Below are positions 9,716 through 21,354 of a stretch of 64,000 nt of DNA, piece after piece. Every line of letters begins with the position of its first letter. Positions within the stretch are counted from its first letter, which is position 1. A model generated the notes under the pieces. That model ran no database searches and was not told where the DNA came from. It saw only the letters and a program-made list of their open reading frames with translations. Location of the stretch: NCBI GenBank assembly GCA_010093485.1, contig MU001495.1:1054001-1118000 (forward strand), read 5' to 3'. The translations under genes and the position numbers were made by a program. The DNA comes from Karstenula rhodostoma CBS 690.94. Taxonomy: Eukaryota > Ascomycota > Dothideomycetes > Pleosporales > Didymosphaeriaceae.

Positions 9716-10699
9716 TTACTTCGCATAGAACAGCTTCGCGAAGTACCCCTCCTCCGCCATCTTCACGGCCAACTTCGTCGCCTCATCCAAATCCTCCACC
9801 GGCAGCCCCAACTTCTCGTTGTCCAGCACCGTCGACTTCTCATACAACGCCGCATCCTCCCTGGGTAAGAAATACCGCGTATACAGCATATATGCAAACC
9901 CCATCCTATTCCCCTCAGCCATCATCCTCTGTGCATCTTCAAACCGCTCCTTCGCACCTATCCGTTCAATCTTCCAGTCCCCATCATCCCACCCCATCAC
10001 CCGATTCACTGCATCCAGCATCTCCCGCTGGTTCACCGTGAAGGAAGAGATATACACGAATTTATTCCGGTACGTACCCAGCGTCACCTCCCCAGGTGTT
10101 TCTGCCTCCACAGGCAGCGCAAGAAGACTTGCCACCGCCCGCCCCACCTGTGCCCACGTACTCGTGTTGATGCGCTGTGTCCCCTCGTCGAAAATAACCG
10201 CCTCCCGCTTCCCTATATCAATCCCGTACAGCCCCGGGCCGGACAGCGAGTACTCGTACCAGAAGCCGCTCACGATACCGACCCACGAGCTTACGCCCAG
10301 GTCTTCAATGAGCTTGCGGTCTGCCTGCTTCGGTGGGCCCGTGTGCACGTCGTTTGAGGCGGGGGAATCGCTGTTGTCGCCGTACTCGTTGGGCAGGATC
10401 CAGGGGACGCCAGCTTCGGCGGCGGCTTTGATCAGCAATGGTTGAGTGTCTGGCGGGGCGCTGACGGCGAGGGTGATGACGAGGGCGTCTTGACCCTTTA
10501 GCGCGGAGGTGAGGGTGGATGGGTTGGAGTAGTCGACAGGGATGGCGGTGATGTTTGGAGGGAAGGAGGAGGTGTCGGTGCTGCGGGTGAGGGCTGTGAT
10601 GGTGAAAGATGGGTTCTTGAGCAGGGCGGCCGTGATGTGTTTGCCTAGTTGGCCTGTTGCGCCTACGATGGCGATGTTGCGGATGCGTTCTTGGGGCAT
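9716..10699 (-). CDS. NmrA-like NAD(P)-binding reductase (isoflavone-reductase type)
   Basis: This 327-residue cytosolic protein is of the atypical short-chain dehydrogenase class. The N-terminus shows a Rossmann nucleotide site, IAIVGATGQLGKHI (GATGQLG at about 13-19), then a LTRSTDTSS specificity loop. The NmrA-type core has LVITLAVSAPPDTQ, WILPNEYGDNSDS and VSGFWYEYSLSGPGLYGID. The open frame reaches 61 codons further upstream to 10882, but MPQERIRNIAIVGATG is the family-like start, so 10699 was chosen. Related fungal proteins act on phenylpropanoid-like or secondary-metabolite substrates, or as redox sensors; the substrate here is unknown. Confidence 0.85.
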   Translation of the reverse strand: MPQERIRNIAIVGATGQLGKHITAALLKNPSFTITALTRSTDTSSFPPNITAIPVDYSNPSTLTSALKGQDALVITLAVSAPPDTQPLLIKAAAEAGVPWILPNEYGDNSDSPASNDVHTGPPKQADRKLIEDLGVSSWVGIVSGFWYEYSLSGPGLYGIDIGKREAVIFDEGTQRINTSTWAQVGRAVASLLALPVEAETPGEVTLGTYRNKFVYISSFTVNQREMLDAVNRVMGWDDGDWKIERIGAKERFEDAQRMMAEGNRMGFAYMLYTRYFLPREDAALYEKSTVLDNEKLGLPVEDLDEATKLAVKMAEEGYFAKLFYAK

Positions 10700-11353
10700 A
10701 ATGACGTAAAGAGTGCGGGTATGGTGGTGTTTGACGAACGACTCGAAGGTGCGAGTGTTGAGGGTTCTGTATATTAAAAAGATGGTATCGTGGTGTCCTT
10801 TCGCTGCTTTATGTAGCGCACTCACTTCATCGCAGTGTCCAGCGATCCTAAGCTTAACTCCGTCATCTCGTACGGCTTTCATCCCTCACGATTACACTTC
10901 GTATTTCGCACGAATATCTTCTGCGTGGCATATCGACCAGATTATCTTGCACCCAATGACCAGACAGAATCCTAGAGTAGCGTGGCAGAGCTTATGGCCC
11001 AGAGCGTGAGGTGTTCATGATGTCGGGAGATAATGCGGCGCCGGTCCCGATCCCACAGCTCAAGTGCGCCACTTTTGGTCTATTCTCGGGCCGAAGGTAT
11101 TGAGCGAGACAATGTATACGGGCTTGGGTGTAGTGATGATGTAGTCGTTTAGGTTGGTGAAAGGATTTAATCGGACTTAAGCGGGGCTGTAATCGTCCGT
11201 TGAGGCTTGCACGTACTGGAAGTACATCATGTTCTACACATCGATCTCAAGCCCATGCTGATACGAAGATCATGTAAGTCATGCATGCTGGGAACTGATG
11301 CTTCCCCGACAACTTGCACTGTCAAAAGCATACGTGCGAAACAGCTACTCCGT
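10700..11353. other. intergenic
   Basis: This is the upstream region of the NmrA-like gene and the 3' flank of the acyl-CoA ligase gene. Only short domain-free frames are present. Confidence 0.6.
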
Positions 11354-13232
11354 CTACAACTTCGCTGCTTCCCGTCTATTCTTGAAATTCTCCGCGTCAT
11401 TCTTCGCCCATTCCTTCAGAACCTTTCTCTGAATCTTCCCACTCGGCGATTTTGGTCTGCGGGTGATATCAGCATTTACCAGAGCACGAGGTAGGTAAGC
11501 TGCTCACACTTCGTCAATGAACACAACACCCCCGGATAGCTGCTTGTGTTTCGCAACACGCCCCGCTATCCACTTCTCTATATCCCTCTCGGACGACGCG
11601 CTCTTGTTTTCCGGTTTCAACGCGACGTACGCCCGGGGCAGTTCTTCGTGATCTCTGCATCTCAGTTAGCACCTCTCCAACCCACACCAAGATAACACAA
11701 CCATACAATTGCAACGCGCACACTGCCGCATCCGCCACATGCTCGTGCTCCAATAGCAACGCCTCCAGCTCCGCTGGCGCAACCTGGAACCCCTTCACTT
11801 TGATCAACTCCTTCTTCCGATCCACGATCCAGAACCAGCCCTCTTCATCCATAATCGCGACATCCCCCGTCTTAAGAAACTCATCGTCGTCAAACGTCTC
11901 CGCCGTTGCCCGCTCATTCCGCCAGTAGCCCATGCACACGTTCGGCCCCTTGACGTGTATCTCGCCACGCTCCCCGGGCCCGACTTCCTTCCCGGCGTCG
12001 TCGATGAGTTTGATAGTGCAGTTCGGATCGATGTATCCCACGCTGCCGGAGCGGTCGTCGCGCCCGCCGGGGACGTGGAGCGAGGAACATGTGACTTCCG
12101 TCATTCCCCACGTCTGGACGACCTTCAAACCAAACCTCTCGGACACGTCGTTTTGCAGCTCTTTCGACAGTGGCGCAGCGCCGCAAAGGATATTCTTTAG
12201 AGAACCGAGGTCGTAGTTCTTAGTCTCGGGGCGCTTCGCAAGCATCACGAGCACGGGCGGCGCCGTCTGGATGTGGGTGACGCGGTGGTTCTGGATGTTT
12301 TCGAGAAATTTGGAATAGTTAAAGGACCTCATGAAGTAGCAAGGCGACAGGGTGCGGGCGGCTGCGACGATGGACCAGAGCTGGCCATAGGCGTGGTAGA
12401 GGGGGAGGAAGCCGAGCCAGCGCTCTTCGGGGCGGGGGGAGGATGAACTGGGATAGGGTTGCTCGAGGTCGCGCATGAAGAGACTCTGTTCGGTGTTGGC
12501 GATTACGTTTTGGTGGCTGATCATCACACCTTTGGGGAGGCCTGTCTGGGGAGATTTCAGAAACGTGTTATTAACGAGTATCAAGAAGAAGCAACTTACT
12601 GTGCCGGAGGAGTAATTCAAAGCAGCGACGGTGGTGCGTGATTGTTCTGCGTCCATTCGGTTCCATGTCCAGGACTCGGCTTCTAAAGCGGATGGGAGGA
12701 TGCTGCGCCAGTCTCTGATGCCTTTTAATGATTTATTTTCCTTATCAGAGAATAGGAAGATCCGGTCAGTGGGAAAATCTGTCTTGTTTGCTGCTTCTAG
12801 GAGAGTCTGGAGGAGTGGTTGTTCGACGAGAATGACCTTACATTCGGTATTCTTGATTTGATACACAACCTCTACGTTTCGATTAGCGATTAGCCGTCAT
12901 CGTGGATTTACGGACAGACCTTCAACGCCATAAGCAGGATTACATCCACTGTAGATACAACCACTACCGGCTGTACCGAGATATGCAACGGGCACGAATA
13001 TGTGATTAGCAGAATACATCATGACCACATCTTGTCGCTTTAACCCCAGATTCTGCAGCCCAGACCCCAGTCTCTTGACCCATTGTAACAATTGTCGTGA
13101 TGATAAAGCATTTTTTGTATCATCTGCGTCTATCCATATCGGCTTGTCGGATGCTGGTTTTGACGGCGGAAAGAGATAGGTGAGAAGATCAGTCGCTGGG
13201 ATGTCTATCTGGAAGGGAGATTGTGAAGGCAT
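11354..13232 (-). CDS. peroxisomal-type 4-coumarate-CoA-ligase-like acyl-CoA synthetase
   Basis: This ATP-dependent acid:CoA ligase (ANL superfamily) activates a carboxylate as acyl-AMP and transfers it to CoA. Exons are 13232-12920, 12871-12600, 12545-11707, 11654-11508 and 11456-11354; the protein is 557 residues. Visible motifs are the P-loop YSSGTTGLPKGV (about 190-202), LPLYHAYGQ, the QTWGMTEVTC adenylation motif, GYWRNERAT, LKTGDVA, VDRKKELIKVKG and the C-terminal catalytic-Lys region PKSPSGKIQRKV. The protein ends REAAKL; the last tripeptide AKL is a canonical PTS1, so import into peroxisomes is likely. The acyl substrate (aromatic acid or fatty acid) is not determined. Intron 12546-12599 is 54 nt, has no in-frame stop, and splits the P-loop codons, so its retention would insert 18 residues into the active site. 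Confidence 0.92.
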
Positions 13233-13521
13233 CGCTATAGGGAAAGAACAGGGCTGATATTCGAAGTATAAACGCCATCATGAATATAGTCCGGATTGTA
13301 CTCCTAGGTTGGCGTCATGGACAATGGGTGCCGAGGTGCACGTCGAAGCGGGGTCAGCACAGACCATCAGTTCCTGGTAATGTCGACTTACAAAGACAGT
13401 TTGTTGAGAGGTGGATGAGATAAAACGCAGATAGTATATACAGTGGTAAAGGATATTCATAATAACCAGTTGCGCCGTTTTCCCCAAGCGCCAATATGCC
13501 ACGAACGCCCATTCAAGTACG

Positions 13522-14214
13522 TTACTCCCAGAAGGAAGCCTCCAGCTCTTCACCCAGGGAATACTCGCCATTATTCTCGACGATCTCCCGCACCACAACG
13601 CCTACGATATCCGTGTTGCTGTTAGTCTGCACATCCAGTCCGCTGTCCCGCCTCTTTCCGCCTTGGCCTTCGTGTCCGACCTCGCGCCGCACCTCGTAGT
13701 TCCCAGCACCGGTAGCGACAAGCCTCGCCCGCTTATAGCTTGCATTTAGGACCTCCCTGGTAGCAACCACAAAGCCCGCCTCCTTGTTCTCCTTCAACCA
13801 CGCCTTCGCCTTGTCGTCCTGCAACGCCTTGTTGAGTGCTGCGTTGGCGTCCTTCAGCAACCTCACATGCTGAGACTCCGCCTCGATTGTGCCCACTTCT
13901 ACACCCTCTTCAAGCTGCGTCTTTACGATGTACGCGCCACCGAGGGACTGTAGGAAGCGGCCGGACTCGCTGTTGAAGATGATGACATCCTTGTACCACT
14001 TGGTACCGATATCGTCATAGTCGCGGTGCTCAAGCATCGACGGGTCGTGCTTGGAGGATCTGGAGACCAGTTGGCCCACAGGGATAGCGGTGTTGGGGAG
14101 CGGTTTTCCGAGGAGAGCGAAGTCGGGGATGGTCGAGGGGGAGAGGGGGGCCTCTAGGGACGACCGGCGCCGTGTGAAGCTCATCTTGGCGAATTTGGAT
14201 AGAAATCGAGCCAA
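13522..14214 (-). CDS. unrecognised 230-residue protein
   Basis: I do not recognise a family. The single open exon encodes a soluble protein: a basic Ser/Arg N-terminus (FTRRRSS), a central region with KWYKDVIIFNSESGRFLQS that reads like a small folded domain, a charged alpha-helical segment rich in Lys, Ala and Glu, and an acidic C-terminus. There is no signal peptide or membrane segment. A second Met at residue 11 (14184) is an alternative start. Codon use and the long frame support a real gene. Confidence 0.6.
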   Translation of the reverse strand: MARFLSKFAKMSFTRRRSSLEAPLSPSTIPDFALLGKPLPNTAIPVGQLVSRSSKHDPSMLEHRDYDDIGTKWYKDVIIFNSESGRFLQSLGGAYIVKTQLEEGVEVGTIEAESQHVRLLKDANAALNKALQDDKAKAWLKENKEAGFVVATREVLNASYKRARLVATGAGNYEVRREVGHEGQGGKRRDSGLDVQTNSNTDIVGVVVREIVENNGEYSLGEELEASFWE

Positions 14215-17200
14215 ATGGAGGAGTGTGTTGAGTTGTGGTCAGTGAGTCTGATGCGATTGAAGCTGATGGAAGACTGAAGTAAGTGAGGGGTCAGTGGCTT
14301 TATGTGATCTCATTATGCGCCATTAGGCAAAAGTGGCCGGACCGAAGCATTGCTCAGGTCACGCTCATGCTACTGTTTGCGATGAGTCGTGCCTGCCCTG
14401 TCTCCCGAGGTCGCGGTGCGACGAGGCGGTGGTGTGATGCGTCAGGTGCGAGCTGCTCGCGTGTTGCGCTGGAAGAAGGTCCCGCCCCCGGTGCCAAGAT
14501 CTGGAGCAGGCAGGGGTAGCGCATTTTCCGATTTATCCCGGCTCCCCTCCACAACTGCTACTCCAGACATTTCAAGCTACGAACTCATTCCTATAAGAGC
14601 TGCCCCCACGGCATATGGCAATCAAGACCACATGTACGCATCTTCTAGTCGCTGGGCTACTTGAAGCTTCCATCAACAGCAAACCACGATCCTTGGGAGA
14701 CTTGAAAGAAAGCAGAGGAGAGAAATCCTTCTCTATGATCTATCAAATGTGACGCTTCGCGCGCTTTTGCAAGCCGCGGCAAATCTCTATGATCTATAAA
14801 ACAGTGTTTAAACCATGTAGCGAATAGTACTATTCTTCCCTTAGCACACCACCACACTCTTGAACGCCTTCATACAGACTCCGCCACCCAAACTCGTCAC
14901 TATCCACCAAATCCATGCTGCTGTCAACCGCTATGGGGACCCCCGCCGCATCGGGGCTGCGTGCCATCGCTCCGTAGGAACCCGCTTCCCTTTCTGGTCT
15001 GCGAGCTGGAGAGTGCCATTTTGTCGGGCAGATAGACTGTAGAGTCAATCATATTGCAATTGCGGATCTGAATGTAAGGGGCCACTGACTGTAGTGTTCA
15101 AGGAGGCAACAGGAGTACTTGGACTTGAAGGTACACAGTTGAGGATAGGAGGGCAGATGTAGCACGAAGATACGTTGATGTGAGACAGAAGGTCTGATAG
15201 AGACGGTGATCAGAGATGTTAACGTTGCGAGCGAGATGAAGATGATCACAGCTACAGCATGAAAACCAGCTATGTATACTCATCCGTGATTTTGTGCGGT
15301 GCTGCCATTTCTGCCTTGAGGCTCTCATTATGTGGCTGAGTGGTGGCGGCTGGACGAAACTTGAGAGATGGGAGTGGAAAATTTCCGGTGACGGGTCCTT
15401 CGCGGTGTGGCTTTGCGGTGTTGTTATGACTTCTTCACCGGCACGGTGGAAGGCAGTGTTCGGGAGAGAAAAGGTCTACCTGATGTGTTTGCCTGTGTTT
15501 GACTCGAGATTCCGGATTTCGTTCTCATCCCTCGGTGCTTTGTTTCTTTCGGTCCTCCTTGAGATTGATCTTTGACAGTACACAAACGAGCGGCTCTCAT
15601 GTCAATGCGGTGCTTTAGTAACTGGTTCCCATTAGATGCTACACTTCCTGTATTGTCTTGCGACATCCTCTACGCTAAAATTGATGCATGATGGTCCTCC
15701 CTGAGAGATCTAAATGGTGGTGGATCAGACAATCCTCCCATGACTCTATAAACCAGACGCCCTAACTGTACAAGTATAATTACATTAAACCTTCCCTGTT
15801 TACACAAAATGATCTTCGGCGTCGTATATAATACAGATGATGTTCCCTCGTCTTTGTCGAGAAGAGATCCAGTACGCGCTCTCGTCCATAATACAGGCTT
15901 TCGCCATACTGAGGGGTAGTTTTCGTCGCATCAAAGGGGCGCTCCTTCGGTATTGCCTTTGTCGTACGTAGCTCTTTGACGGTCTTTCATCCACAATGGG
16001 GGTATCCACCGCAACGCGGTTGGTATTCGTCACACCGAAGGGCTCCGCTCGCGTCCCAGGCCCACACATAGGTAAAGATCATGGCGCCGGACATGGTGGT
16101 TGTGATGATTGATGTGGTTCTAGCGGCCGTTGTGCGCGGAGTCTTGTGACAGGATTTGATGGTCCAAGGTGAAAGAAGAATTGTGCAGGGACTTGCGTTC
16201 CTTGCCGATGACTTAAATGTAGTTGTAGTGTAAGGTGGAGTTGAAGGTGGAGTTGGAGGTGGAGTTGGGTGGAGACAGTTGTTTTTCTTGGCGGTAGATG
16301 AGATGTGGTTGTAGTGTGAGGTGGAGATGTCAAGGTATGTGACCAGTGGCTTTCTGTGATACTGGTCTTTAGTAGATATCGATGATAGGAGGTGTAAATG
16401 TATCCGAGGTGCGAGAGTCGAACACATTCTTATATTATGGAAACTCGCCAGCTAGATACACAGCCATGCTCTAGCGGTTGTTGCCAACTCCATTCCTCTG
16501 ACTCTTTTCTCGTGGCTTAGCGGCCGCACCTGTACAGCGCCCATGGTGTTCAGCCCGCTGGGGGACTTTGCACTGCAATTTCACCGGCTACTGTCTCATG
16601 GTGTGGCTATGCGACTGTGGCTTCACCGGTCGTGGTAGCCTTGTAGCCTCGTCTTCAGTTTTGCCCTTCTACCTACGGTACCACCGGAATCGCAACAACT
16701 TGAGAAATTGGGGCAGCGCATGCTACCGATTTGCCCCGCGAAGCGGCGAAGCACTGCAGGCTGCCACCGTGGAAGGCTTCTAGCTCTGGACGGGTATCAC
16801 GACGATAGCAAAAACTCGGTTTTTGGCTGAAATGGTCGGTATGCTGTACAGTGCCGCCAGGAGAGTGATCAGGGAGACGCAGAAGTTCGGGCGGCCGTGG
16901 AAGAAAACGTCTTGAGCCAATCTATAAGTATTTCGGATGGTACTGAGGCTCGAAAGCATTTCGACCTCAGTGTTGGACCAAATGAAGTGGCGTATGCACA
17001 AAGTGAGGGGTCGCGCGAGGCTGACCTATAGAATGCCACTTCCACAACGGTCGTGGTCGCGGGGTCCTCACCGGTGCCCAGCCTCGTCACCAAGATTTAG
17101 CCTTGTGGCCTGGAAAACTCGTTTTTTGGCTTCCAGTGATAATGTTCAAATCAAATCCACAACTATCGCAAGCTAGATGTGCACTGTCCGACAAACCTTA

Positions 17201-18480
17201 TCCTGGCATCACGTGCCAAGGCAGCTCCCGAGGTCCTCACAGGGAGGGTACTGAAACATTTTTCACGCAATCGGGTTATTCAACGTGGACTTGAACTATC
17301 AAACACCGTCACATCCATACTTCATTAACATATCTTTACCCCACAACGAGATCACTTCGGACCATTCGTCAGAGAAAGGATTGTGTAATCGGAATAATGG
17401 TTGTTTATCTGCGTTTGGGATCATCCATTCCGCTTTGCAAGAGATTTCTCCGTCGCACAGCTATACAAAGTGGCAGATGTGGTCTATTGTCAACCGTCCG
17501 CTCCCACAAAACCAATACCCACGCAGTTGCCTATTAGCGTCAATCCCCAGCCATGACTACATGGATTGGGTATAGCTTGAACTTACCGAAGATATGTAAC
17601 TCACGACAGCTAACGAGCATCTTACCCGTTATCCCTCGGTTGCTTTTCATCGCACGGGCAAGACCGAGGACTGCAGTAGAATCCAAGTATATATATTGTA
17701 GAGATTCACTATGAGGTAGGGTGGCTTAATGAAGTAGGGGGGACAAGAAGGTGTTGTGCTTTGCCAATGCGCAATCCAAGTATTGGGTTCATGAAATGAA
17801 ATAACATCGTATGAATAGACATTACAATTGCAGATGGGCTCTCAACGAGGCTAAAGGTTGGTTAGCCAAGTGTTAACGCTGAGAATCCAGAGAATGAACG
17901 CTCAGATATCCGAGAGGCGTTGACGTCTCTGGTGGTCAATCTATATGCCTCGCGCGTGTGGCTGAGCCAGATAGGTTGATGACGCGCTACTGCAATTACA
18001 GGTTGTACATTCACTTCCAAAATCAGCCTTACTCGTATGATTTAGGTCTCTCCCGTCGTGCACCATTTTAAACTAGGCACTAGAATTTTCGGCCATTATC
18101 CCTCAACTTATACGGTTTCCCATCGACGCAAGTCCAGCGCTGAATGTGTCTTTCGTAGCTGGGAGCAAGGAGGCATGGAGACATCGATTGTAACTCGACG
18201 TGACTCAAGGATGATTCCGGTTGGACAGGTAACTGACCCATGGAGAGATTTGGACTTTTGAAGACACAGTGGCCCGGTGTTTTCGAGATCCTGATCCACA
18301 AATACGCAAATCCAATGAAAATGCTGTCCGAGTCAGGCTGAGTCCTCTGCACGACGTGAAAAACGCAGCTCTGCATCGTTAGGCTGAATGAGCTGCGCCT
18401 CCCTCATTGACCTCGTCAATGAGAAGCTCCATCTCATAAAACGGAAGCCCTCAATACATGTACCCGAGCAAAACGCTGAG
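14215..18480. other. 4.2 kb gene-poor stretch
   Basis: No gene could be supported. The longest frames are repetitive or domain-free. One is a Pro/Thr-rich frame on the minus strand (15987-16427) that owes its openness to a 12-bp repeat. A minus-strand frame at 16780-17001 ends in a hydrophobic segment (NFCVSLITLLAALYSIP) and could be a remnant of a membrane protein, but no partners in frame were found. A rapidly evolving or decayed region is the simplest reading. Confidence 0.5.
16232..16274. repeat. 12-bp tandem repeat
   Basis: Three units of (A/G)AGGTGGAGTTG run from 16232 to 16267, followed by a partial GGTGGAG. On the minus strand the unit reads as Thr-Pro-Pro repeats. Confidence 0.85.
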
Positions 18481-20356
18481 ATGGAAGTAGTTAGCACCGT
18501 CGCGTCTCTCGTCGCTTTGACAAAAGACATTGCTAAGGTTTCCGATAGACTCGTGCGCCACTTCCGAGATGCGCCTAAAGAGCTTGTGCGGCTGCGCAAC
18601 CAGAGTTCTCTTGTTTTTCTCGAACTCACGTACCTGGAACGGTTGACCAATATAGAACTATCGCACAACATTCTTCCCGCAGAGGAATTACAGCTGATGC
18701 ATCATGCGATACACATTGAAAATAACGACATCACATCCATACACGAGAGCTTATGCGAACGTGCAAAAGTGACGGTGGGTAAGCCACCGGTATCGACACG
18801 GCTGGCGTGGGCGCTTTTCGATCGCAAGTCGGTGGATGATGTCTTTGAACAGCTTGAGCGGGTCGAAAACCGACTAATCTGCGTAATGCAACTAGCCAGC
18901 TTGTAAGTAGCTAAGTACTGCCAAAGGCTCAATGTTGATTGCCTATAGGCGCCTGAATATTGTTACGCACAGGGAGTAGGCTACTTTTGGAACCCAGATC
19001 CTAGATGAAATCAAGGTTCAGCTAAACAAGCCAAGTTTCCAACAGCAAGGAACCAACGACCTCGTGCTAGCAGCCAAAGAAGCCGATGTCGAATCAACAA
19101 ACGTGTTTCGACACAACTACTCATTTGTCCTCGGAGCTTTTTGGAACACTCTACTGAAATGCCAAGTGGAACTGACTACATCCAATAACGAGTACCAGCG
19201 TGCTTATGAGCTATATGAGAGACTGCCTACTCCTTCGTTAACTGGAAAGATGGTCGTTCTGGTAACGCTATCGATGCGGCGTATATGGGGCTTCTTGCCC
19301 AACGTATCAGTTATATGCGGTGGCTTGAATTTTGTCAACATCATACCAGTGGATTCTGAAATTGTAGGAGCTTGTCAGAGGGGTGATCTTGTGGCAGTGC
19401 AAACACTTTTCTCGGAAATGGAGGCTGCTCCGAATGATATGATAGCAGAGCGTGAGACCCTAGTCAGCGTAAGCGCCAGACACACCTGCTTCCAACCCTC
19501 GCTAAAAGGTAATAGGTTGCTATTCAGAGCGGATCTACGAGACTGATAAGATTTCTGATCGAGGCCGGAGCCCCTGTACAATCGTATGATTCCCTGTTGC
19601 AATGGACATCGTGGGTGAATTCTAATCCTTTAACAGAAGACAATTTCTCTGAGCAGCATGGAGGCGACAACCTAACATTGCTCGAGAGCTCCTCCGCACC
19701 AAAAGAGTCCATGGGGAAACGCTGTATCTCAAAGGTGACACGGCAGCTTCTTTATTGTATGGCCATTCACGTGCCAGAGAGCAACAGACCGAGTTCATCG
19801 CAATCTTGGCTAGTCGTTCTTTCTCTTAATTCAACTCACAGGATGTGTATGGATGGGCCGTACTCCATCGCGCCGCTGCATGGGGTACCGCAGATGACGT
19901 CAATATCCTACTACGTTTCGGTACGATGCAAAGCCTCCGATCGCGTAGATTGAGTTGGACGCCACTCATCTGTGCTGTGGCTCACAAGAACATCGAAACA
20001 CTGCAAGCATTGTGCAACCCTAGGATCGAGCGTGGCATATGTGAGGAACAAGATCTTCGTGGGTGGGACTTGCTACACATTGCGGTTGGATACGTCAACC
20101 TCGAGGCAGTTCCATATCTCCTCGAGAAAGGTGTAGACCCGGAAGCCCAAGCGCATGCACATCAAGCCATGTGCCTCTGATGATTAGAGAAAAAAGTGTA
20201 ACGCCTGGGGAGATGGCAAGAGCCTTTGGCGAAACAACTTATTGCAAATGGATTGACGCTCTGGACTCAGCAAGACGCACAGGCAATGTCCGACCTGAGG
20301 AGATCGACTGGACTGTGGAGGAAACAAACGAAGGATATTGTGAGTGTGAATGCTGA
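18481..20356 (+). pseudogene. ankyrin-repeat protein pseudogene with STAND-type N-terminal region
   Basis: The N-terminal part (18481-18902, then an intron 18903-18948) encodes a helical region, MEVVSTVASLVALTKDIAKV..FRDAPKEL..LRNQ, of the kind found in front of NACHT or ankyrin parts in fungal NOD-like proteins. Ankyrin-like units follow: IVGACQRGDLVAVQTLF, then after intron 19469-19515 VAIQSGSTRLIRFLIEAGAPV, and YGWAVLHRAAAWGTADDVNILL with the WDLLHIAVGYVNLEAVPYLLEKG unit. The frame is broken by TAG at 18977, a frame change near 19680, TAA at 19827 and a frame change near 20165, before a last open part ending at 20356. Both stops could have come from CAA/CAG by C-to-T change. Normal function is unlikely; such genes are often involved in non-self recognition. 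Confidence 0.65.
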
Positions 20357-20886
20357 GACAGTTGGGCAGCTTAGATGATGTTCATGTATCCCAATAGTGT
20401 GCCATTACGCTCTTATCGGTTGGAACAACGGCTAGAAACACACATCGTTGCTCTCCCTGGGTCAACACAGTATTCTGAAACATTGTACCTCATAAAACAC
20501 CAAAGATATCGTACCATCTTGTCTCATCGCCACAAATCAGTATTCCCAACTAGTCACAGCTAGTCCCGTTATAACTCAACCCCCTTGACACGACTCGAAG
20601 AAATTTCAGTAGGGCCCCAAAAAAACTTCAACAAACTTTCCCACCCAGAACATCCAGTTAATACTCAGACCCTACGAAAATACACCCAGACTGAACTCAC
20701 AGATCCATACAGCCAGCAAAATCATTGCAACTCTTACATCATTGATACATTGTCAGACTAACAAAACTACAAGTTTCAAGTACCATTGACCAGCATCCTC
20801 ACGCTGTCATATGTAAGCCCGAAAAGACTCAAACGCCTTAAAATTCACAAAATTCACTTTTCTCCCCCTTCCAGCCCCAGTACCCC
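20357..20886. other. intergenic
   Basis: This is the 3' flank of the ankyrin pseudogene and of the convergent small gene at 20887-21354. It is AT-rich and no gene was seen. Confidence 0.6.
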
Positions 20887-21354
20887 CTACTTCTCCTCAT
20901 CCACCCCATCCATCTTGAAGATCATCCTGGAATTCGGCGTGGTGGGGGACTCCGCCGGAGTCGTCATCTTCGAACTCGCCTCCTCCGTCTTCTCCGGCGA
21001 CGCCATTCCACCCACATTCAGAAACGGATTCGGGCGCTCCGTGTTGATGGTGAGGCCATTGCGATTGCGGCGCCGAGGGGTCGTAGGGCGGCCCACTGGA
21101 ATGCTGAAGCCCGTTTTGTCGATACCGCCATTGTTGGTGTTGTTGTCGCTGTGAAGCCAGCCTGCGGGAAAGTTGCCTTTCGGCTTGGGGATGGGCTGGG
21201 CTTGGGGGATGGTGATTGCAGCAGTAGTGGGTGTGGTATCGTGGCCTCCGGTGGCGTTCTGGGCCGGAGATTGAGCGGAAGGGTTAGAGTCGCGCTTGGT
21301 GGGTGAGCCGGAGGCGTTGGCGGGGTTGGAGGCTTGAGCGGGAGAAGAAGACAT
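20887..21354 (-). CDS. unrecognised Ser/Pro/Thr-rich, probably disordered protein
   Basis: This single-exon frame of 155 residues has low-complexity composition: Ser, Pro, Thr, Asn and Ala dominate. It contains several SP/TP phosphorylation-type sites (SGSPTKR, AQSPAQN, MASPEKTEE, ESPTTPNS), a conserved-looking core GNFPAGWLHSDN, and a basic patch TTPRRRNRNG. There is no signal peptide or membrane segment. The clustering of Pro-directed sites suggests a regulated, unstructured protein, but no function can be assigned. Start ATG context is good. Confidence 0.55.
   Translation of the reverse strand: MSSSPAQASNPANASGSPTKRDSNPSAQSPAQNATGGHDTTPTTAAITIPQAQPIPKPKGNFPAGWLHSDNNTNNGGIDKTGFSIPVGRPTTPRRRNRNGLTINTERPNPFLNVGGMASPEKTEEASSKMTTPAESPTTPNSRMIFKMDGVDEEK

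Noticed and set aside
9716..10882. NmrA-like protein starting at 10882
   Set aside because: The 61 extra residues are not family-like; the Rossmann strand starts right after the Met at 10699.
15987..16427. 146-codon minus-strand frame, Pro/Thr-rich
   Set aside because: The frame is kept open by a 12-bp repeat and by low-complexity Thr-rich sequence; no domain or splice partner.
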